The notes beneath the pieces were generated by a model that had not been told where the DNA came from, did no database searches, and worked only from the letters and a program-made list of their open reading frames with translations. DNA of 64,000 nucleotides from Porogramme epimiltina (taxonomy: Eukaryota; Basidiomycota; Agaricomycetes; Polyporales; Polyporaceae), in NCBI GenBank assembly GCA_900155495.1, contig FTLJ01000222.1:1-64000 (forward strand), read 5' to 3'. The translations under genes and the position numbers were made by a program. Below are positions 57,968 to 64,000 of this stretch, piece after piece. Positions within the stretch are counted from its first letter, which is position 1, and each line of letters begins with the position of its first letter.

Positions 57968-59569
57968 CGTGAGGGCGAGAGGGGGCTGGTGCAGACTTTG
58001 GGAGGGTCGCGAAGGGCTCGAAAAAGGCACGCCCAGGCTCGGCCGACAGTTTTATAGCTGCGCTCGGTTCCGCCCAAGATCATGCTGAAGATGGACCTCA
58101 GGAAGCGGCATTCCAAAGGGCCGGTAGTATGGGAACATTCTGGGATGGGGGTAATGGATAACGTTAAGTGGCTTGCGGTGCAACGGCGCTCGGCCTACCA
58201 TTGATGCTCCATTGATGATTCAAACGCAGACGGCACCTTTTTTGGCAGAACGATATCGCGCCCGTTGACAATGCTCCTCTCCTGCCTTCGTCCCATCAGA
58301 CGGATGGCAGCCTCGCCGACCTCGCGGGAAGCAGGACGGTCAGCAGATGAGGGCATGATACCGCAAACGTGTATGCCGCAACCACGGTGGCCAGTGTCCC
58401 GGGCGGTGCAGGGGTCTTCGCGCATTCGAAAGGCCATGCGGAGCCGGAGCTCGGATGATCGTCGATGATGGAGGAATCAAAGTAGAAGGCACTCTGAAGC
58501 ACTGGACTAGGATCTCATCACAACGAGTGGACGTTGACCTCATCTCGACAGGCACAGCTAGGCAGACGCCACGACGGTACCGGCAAAGGCGTCCCTGGCA
58601 TCGAGCCATCGCTTGCGTGTTGATGCGAGGAGAGCAGCCTGTTCAGAGGCACGTTGAATACAAAAAATTAATGAAGGCTGGAGTCAGACGGAGACGGTCT
58701 TTGGCGTTAGCTAGCATTAAGTAGGTTATGGCCGGTGACGACGATCAGACGGTGAACCTCGGCGGCGACGCACGGACGATTTGGGAGGGTGCTCCTATAG
58801 ACGCTGAGTTCTTGATAAGCAGTCATGATTGGCCTCGCGCTCACCAGCGAGGTTCGCCTGGCGGTTCAACTCAGTTCGCTCCGATATACCGGACCAATAC
58901 CGGTGCGGTCCTCTCCAGAGCAGCCATCGACCGAGGTTTACTTGGTTCTTCATGCACTTTGCGTTTGTACATCTTTGGCCCTGGTAGGCGGCATTTTAAA
59001 CCATCACTCGGTCCCATCTCTGCGCTGATGACAGAACTGCCATCGACGTCCTGTCATACTGCGGGCGCACCCCCTTGACAAAAGCTCACCGCCGGTGCCA
59101 GTCACGGGCTTTCAAATGCCTCCGCCGCTGCCAAAATCGTGCCGGCCAACATCTCGCCGTAGGATTCTGGGCTGGGCGTTCAGTCCCCGCAGGCAGCGCA
59201 ATGCCGAGTTACGCAGTAAGTCTCGTGTTGGGGGTCCCAGTGACCAGTGTGATATCGTCTTCCGCTAATGACACAATTTCCTGCCAATCCCACACAGGTC
59301 CACGGGAATGTGGTCATGCCCTCCATGATAGCTCTACGGCTTTTTTTGCCTACCTATCGTCTCTCGAGTGAACGTTATTTACATAAGGCGCCTGAAATGG
59401 TGGAAGAAGACGTCCACATGCGGCCGACGCGTCCCTCCTGAGCTGTCGATGGGTGGTCAAGTGAGCGTGTTAGAGCCGCTTGGCTCATAATTCATTTATC
59501 AAGTGCTGCGGGCGCATGAGGATAAAGGCCCCTGCGGGGAAGCCCTCTATTTACCAGGAACTCTAACTC
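57968..59569. other. Gene-free region between the membrane-protein gene and the aminotransferase
   Basis: An 80-codon minus-strand frame ends near 58195 and an 89-codon plus-strand frame starts at 58455; they overlap or abut and neither shows a sure domain. A sequence near 59350-59500 is AT-mixed promoter-like DNA. Nothing supported as a gene. Confidence 0.4.
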
Positions 59570-59692
59570 AATGACTACTCCAACACCCCTAGTTGAAGAC
59601 GCCGCCCCGCCCTGCCTTCGGGAGCTCAATGCGTGCGCGGTTGTCTTCACCGGCAACTCCTTGCTCACTCAAATGGTCATATAGGCCTCAAA
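59570..59692 (+). other. Possible first exon of the aminotransferase
   Basis: ATG followed by MTTPTPLVEDAAPPCLRELN, which looks like the N-terminus expected before ASNVVIT (59681-59705). The donor would be GTGCGC near 59631 and the acceptor TATAG before 59681, but phase does not match by one base. Either a non-standard GC donor, an indel or another start is used. Confidence 0.4.
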
Positions 59693-59705
59693 TGTCGTAA
59701 TTACA

Positions 59706-61129
59706 ATGACTCAAGAACCAAAGTCGGTACCTCCTCTCGATGAGATTCGTTTCGGCCAGGTAGGGGGATAGCTTTTCTCATTCAAGCTAATACCGCCTAA
59801 CTCAAAAAATTGCTAGAGCATGACGGACCACATGGTTCTAGCCTCTTACGATCCAGCGCAAGGGTGGTCTGTGCCTGAAATCAAGCCCTATGGACCACTG
59901 TCCTTTATGCCGGCAAGCTCCTGTTTCCAACTGGCCACCAGCGCGCTCGAGGGCATGAAGGTAGGCAAAGATCCCACATTGCCCGTCTAGGCCCCGCCCG
60001 TTACTCGCATACACCGTCCCAGGCATACGCGGGCCCAGATGGTGTGCCTCTCTTGTTCCGCCCGGAGAAGAACATGGAAAGATTCGCACGATCTGCCGCG
60101 AGGGTGGGACTGCCCGTACGTACCCCTTCCCCCCAAACATGTCCTCTCGACAGACCATGATTTTCTAGGAATTCGACCAATCCGAGCTCCTGAAGCTCAT
60201 CAAAAAGCTCGTGATGGTCGACCAGCGCTGGGTGCCCGCCGCGAAGGGCTATAGCCTCTACATCCGCCCAATGATCGTCGGGACGCGCCACAGTGAGCCT
60301 ACCCATGCTGACCTCGCGCGTACCACCTTAACACCGCCGCGTGCCCCCTTACCCCGCGCTTACAGCGATGGGCTTCGCTCCTTCAGACAGTGCACTCCTG
60401 TGGGTGATGTGTGCGCCTGCGGGCCCGTACTTCCCTCACCCGCGCCCCCGCGCGCTGAGGCTGTTCGCCGCGCCGGACGCGGTGCGCGCGTGGCCGGGCG
60501 GCACGGGCGGGCACAAGCTCCCGCTCAACTACGGCCCGACGGTCGCGCACCAGCGCGCCGCCCTCGCGGCCGGGTTCGACATGAACCTGTGGCTCCTCGG
60601 GGACGCGATCGCGGAGGCGGGGGTCATGAACTTCTTCGTTGTGCTGAAGCGCGCGGATGGCGGTGAGTCGCGCGTATGGACTTTACATGTGACTAGGGCT
60701 CTGATTGCGACGCGTCGCATGTGCTGTGCAGATACAGGTTTGAACTTGCTCACGCCCCCGCTGGACGGGACAATCCTCCCCGGGGTCACGCGCGATTCGG
60801 TCCTCGCGCTCGCGGCCGCGCACCCCTCGCGTACGGTGCTTCCGGGTCTGTCTCCCGAGCTGCGCCTGCGCGCGGAGGAGCGCACGCTCACGATGGCTGA
60901 GCTCGAGACGTGGACAGCGGAAGGGCGCGTCCTGGAGGTCTTCGCGGTCGGCACTGCCGTGATCGTCGCGCCCGTCGGCCTAGTGCGGTGGGGCGAGAAG
61001 GATATTGCGCTGCCCACGTTCGAGGGGGGATTGGGTTCTGTAGGGCAGGCGATGTTCGAGCGCATCACGGACATTCAGGATGGAAGGTTCGAGTGGGAGG
61101 GTTGGTCCGTCCGGTGCGACACAGATTGA
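59706..61129 (+). CDS. Branched-chain amino-acid aminotransferase
   Basis: Six exons: 59706-59759, 59817-59960, 60023-60115, 60169-60292, 60366-60662 and 60732-61129, giving 369 residues from this ATG. Motifs are PPLDEIRFGQ, MTDHMVLASYDP, IKPYGPLSFMPASSCFQLATSALEGMKAY, LLFRPEKNMERFARSA, YSLYIRPMIVGTR, GGTGGHKLPLNYGPT (PLP Lys189), AEAGVMNFF and LLTPPLDGTILPGVTRDSVL. The enzyme exchanges amino groups between Leu/Ile/Val and 2-oxoglutarate. The usual KxGGNYG around the PLP lysine reads KLPLNYG here. No mitochondrial presequence is seen. The frame stays open upstream (ASNVVIT before the ATG, family-like), and an ATG-led frame at 59572 ends in LRELN, so an upstream first exon probably exists, but I found no in-phase GT..AG join. 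Confidence 0.85.
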
Positions 61130-61816
61130 GTTTTTGTTTGATATGGTATGTGATCAAGTTCGAGTGCGATGAGAGTTCACACTGACATGGGTTGTCCAGT
61201 TTTTCTTGAACAAATGATGTCATAGGCATGTTGTGTATGCAAGGGAAGTTGTTGTCAGAGACAGGGGCGTCTTTGTCGATCGGCCTTGGCGACGACGACA
61301 AGCGGGTGCAACCCGAATGTCACGGGCCACAGCTAATGCGGCGGTATACGACCTCAGCGACCTCTGCGCGGAGGCTGTTCCTGGCAGATCCCGAGCGTCA
61401 CCGCCGTGGCACCGCTGTCAGCGCCCACCGCCTAGCGCTCGGCGCCTAACCTCCTTTTGGCATGCGCATCCGACTGCGATGTTGCGGCTTGCCTAACGCC
61501 AAGACACATTCAACTAATTGTAACAGGTATTTCCGAGGAATGGCGATGCATGGTTAGTGTTCAGCGTACTTTCAACCCGAAGTCGCTCACTGAGGACGCC
61601 TCCAGATCGCGATGCTCGCACCGCGGGTAAATCCCATGAAGGTCTTAGTGCGGCATGACTAGAACGTCATCTTCCCCCATCAACTGATACCATGTCGAGG
61701 ACTGACGTTCCCCGTCTAATTAAGCGTCAAATTGACCACCATGCACTCTTCGATCGCCATGCACCTTCTTGAATATATGCACGGGCCCCCCGCACTGCCG
61801 CCCCCCGACCCCAGCT
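61130..61816. other. Gene-free spacer before the EF-hand protein gene
   Basis: No supported gene. Short frames only; ATGs at 61741 and later lie out of frame with the gene that follows and could act as upstream ORFs. Confidence 0.4.
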
Positions 61817-64000
61817 ATGACCGCCACGCTCACCATGTCGACCTTGACCGTACCCAGCCCGGGCCCTTCCCTAGGATCCCCGATACCCTCGTCCCCGACT
61901 GGCATCTCACCTACATACGACCTCCTCGGCCAGTACGCGGAGGGAAGATCACCTGTTGCGCTGGAGCCGGAGCCTGTACACGAGCACCATGCGGTATGGC
62001 GGCAAATCAGCGAGACCCACGAGAACTTGCTTGAGCAGCGACGGAAGGACAAGGTAGACCCAGGTATGTACTTCCTATGTCTGTGGTGCTTGGGTGTATC
62101 TAAAGTGTCGTTTCGCGTCAGACAAGCGACTGAGCAAGATGCGCGAGCGATCAGGGGCACTCGAGAGCGCGTCGAGTGCATTGAACAGCCCGAACTCGTC
62201 TGCGACCTCAGCGCAGAATATCTCCACCAACACTTCATCGTTCTTTGACAAAACTCCCGCACTCATGAAGGCTCTCCACGCGGTCGGAGAAATACACCCT
62301 TTTGCAGGAGGTACGTCGCTATATTACCCGGCTCGCATAGTTGATGGTCGATGACGGATGTTGGTCAAGTCGCTATCCTTGCCTTCAGAGCAGTATACGA
62401 GCTGGAGTTGAAAAGGAGGGAGAACGACAAGAAGATTCTGGCCGTGTACGCGGAGATGCGAGACATGATGGCGGCATTGGCCCAGTGAGTCCTGTTGAGG
62501 CGTCTATTCACGCCCTCCTTTCATTCCGAGTCGCGCGCTCTAGGCTCCGCAACATTAAACATCAAGACGAGCTTGGTCCAGATGGCCTCTCGATCAAAGC
62601 GAGGATGGCACATCTTGTCGACCAGACCGCGGTGGATATTCACACCTGCGCGAACACGTGCGACACGTACCTCAAGAAGAAGCTCGTGGTGAAGATCCTC
62701 GCGGGCGCGAAGTGGGAGCACGTCCTCTGCAAGTTCGCGGGCCACTTCCACAGACGGCGCTCTGAGTTCGAGTTCGCGCTCTCGATACACACCGGTCTCG
62801 GCGTAGACAAGGCGAACGAAAAGCTGGATATGCTCGCGGAGACGACACGGCAGATGCAGGAGCGGTACGTGGAAACAGCGTCAATTGATGCCCAGTTTAA
62901 CGGGCTGACGCGCGGCCGGTAGCATGGATGCTATGATGGAGTTCTTCCAATCCGCGATCTCTCCTGAGCAGAAGGAAGTCGCGGCACGAATCAGAGAAAG
63001 GGGCGGAGTACAAGTGGTCTTGGAGAACGACCGTGCCCTCAGAGATCTCGTCGACCTCCATCGTGGATCCGACGGTGCTGCGGACGCCGGTGGCGGGCTC
63101 AGTAGACGCGAGGTTGCGGTTGACATCGACGTCCTACGGCTAGAGATACGGGAAGACGTCGAGCTCTCTGTCGAACGAAACCAAGAGACATTCTCACGCA
63201 AGTTTGATATGCAACGCAAGCAGATCGTAGACGAACTGTCGCGCGTCCTCCACAGAGAAGGTGACAGGATCATCGACGCCATCACTGCTGGGCCTCACGA
63301 CAGGATCATTGATCCTGTAAGTGAATCTCTCTTCCGCGCACTAGAGTGGATGGTGACGACAGTTTGAAGGACCTATATGCTATCTGGAAAGACATGGTAA
63401 GCATTCTCCTGTAGCATCCCATACTTTTGGTTTACGTCCTCCGTTCTTCTAGGGCTGGCGTGGCAGCACAAAGGCGCGCCATTTTGTTCTTGCACTTCGG
63501 GACTACTTTCGCGAGAAGATGGAGAAGCAGAAGCGAAGCGAGACCTATGAGGGACCCGGGATACAAGCACAAGATGAATGGGCCCTGGACTGGATCAACG
63601 TCACTCGGTTACAGCCCATCGTCGAAGCATTTGACGACGATGCGTCGAACTTCATTACCGTCACCGAGGCGAATGACCTCACCACAGCGCGCCCTAGAGA
63701 TTGGAGGTAAGTGGAAATTCCGTCCTTGGGGCGAATTTTGATGCTCATCCTCCTCATTCCTAGTTTACTGCACTGGCTGGCGTACTGGGCAGTCGGTATG
63801 TTCCCACGTGGCCCTGCTTCGCCTTGTACTGACTGTTGAACAGGGTGGCAGATTTCCGTGACGATATATCGCGACAAGATCAACGCTCTCTTTGCCAAAA
63901 TGTTTTCTCTGAAAGCGCACATCCATCCGGCTGTCAGGAGCTCCGTCGATACCTATCTCCACACGGTCTGGACGCGGGTCACTGAACTGACCTCGTCAAT
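61817..64000 (+). CDS. EF-hand protein with N-terminal helical bundle (5' part)
   Basis: Nine exons within the window: 61817-62063, 62122-62310, 62391-62484, 62544-62864, 62923-63316, 63370-63396, 63453-63706, 63764-63795 and 63844 to the end, where the frame is still open. About 570 residues are visible. The first 150 are Pro/Ser-rich, then come long amphipathic helices (LELKRRENDKKILAVYAEM, LKKKLVVKILAGAKWEHVL, NEKLDMLAETTRQMQER) like the adaptor-type helical domains found before NACHT or kinase modules in Agaricomycetes. An EF-hand loop DDDASNFITVTE (residues 485-496) has Asp/Asp/Ser/Glu at the calcium-ligand positions. LLHWLAYWAVGWQ follows. Function unknown; the intron at 63317 uses an AAG acceptor. 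Confidence 0.85.

Noticed and set aside
58195..58437. Minus-strand frame with a faint resemblance to the C-terminus of LacI-type repressors (GRDIVLP)
   Set aside because: Only a few residues agree, no sensor or DNA-binding part is found in any frame upstream, and such regulators are not expected in a fungal nucleus.
58455..58724. 89-codon plus-strand ORF with a true ATG
   Set aside because: Arg-rich, no domain, no intron signals, and no supporting context.

Overview
The window is nuclear DNA of a filamentous basidiomycete, probably an Agaricomycete. The coding DNA is GC-rich. Almost every gene is cut by many introns of about 48-80 bp with GT..AG ends. The gene content includes families typical of mushroom-forming fungi: a FunK1 kinase, a HET-domain protein, a DUF6533 membrane protein and an EF-hand/helical-bundle protein. 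There are no operons. All multi-exon models below were assembled by hand by joining open frames at GT..AG sites so that phase is kept. One 36-base N gap lies at 11853-11888.

Left part (1-18.4 kb): the 3' end of a large serine-rich protein; a decayed and an intact copy of a quinone oxidoreductase in tandem; a DUF218 protein; a hAT-type MITE with a perfect 8-bp target duplication; a FunK1 kinase; ATG5; and a large palindromic element. Middle (18.4-40 kb): a HET-domain protein; a TspO-like membrane protein; a second hAT-like MITE; two head-to-head paralogues of a trypsin-fold protease with a coiled coil inserted between the catalytic His and Asp; relics of that family and of the TspO-like gene; a DUF6533 membrane protein; tRNA-Ser(AGA); a probably broken small gene behind a TATA box; and an intact NADPH:quinone reductase.

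Right part (40-64 kb) is mostly housekeeping: a 21-exon gene for a 3,739-residue TOM1/HUWE1-type HECT ubiquitin ligase, divergent from SUB1 (PC4 coactivator); an ADCK1/MCP2-type mitochondrial UbiB kinase convergent with SUB1; a seven-helix membrane protein; a branched-chain aminotransferase with an odd active site; and the 5' part of an EF-hand protein that runs off the end.

Functionally the window mixes conserved core genes (autophagy, ubiquitin ligation, transcription, mitochondrial lipid/CoQ handling, amino-acid metabolism) with fast-evolving accessory genes (HET, FunK1, protease pair, EF-hand adaptor-like protein) lying among transposon remnants. I saw no CRISPR array, rRNA or bacterial-type system. 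The most unusual items are the protease pair with its inverted-repeat intergenic region, the two micro-exons (10 nt in TOM1, 13 nt carrying a catalytic motif in the UbiB kinase), and the tRNA-like sequence inside the hAT MITE.
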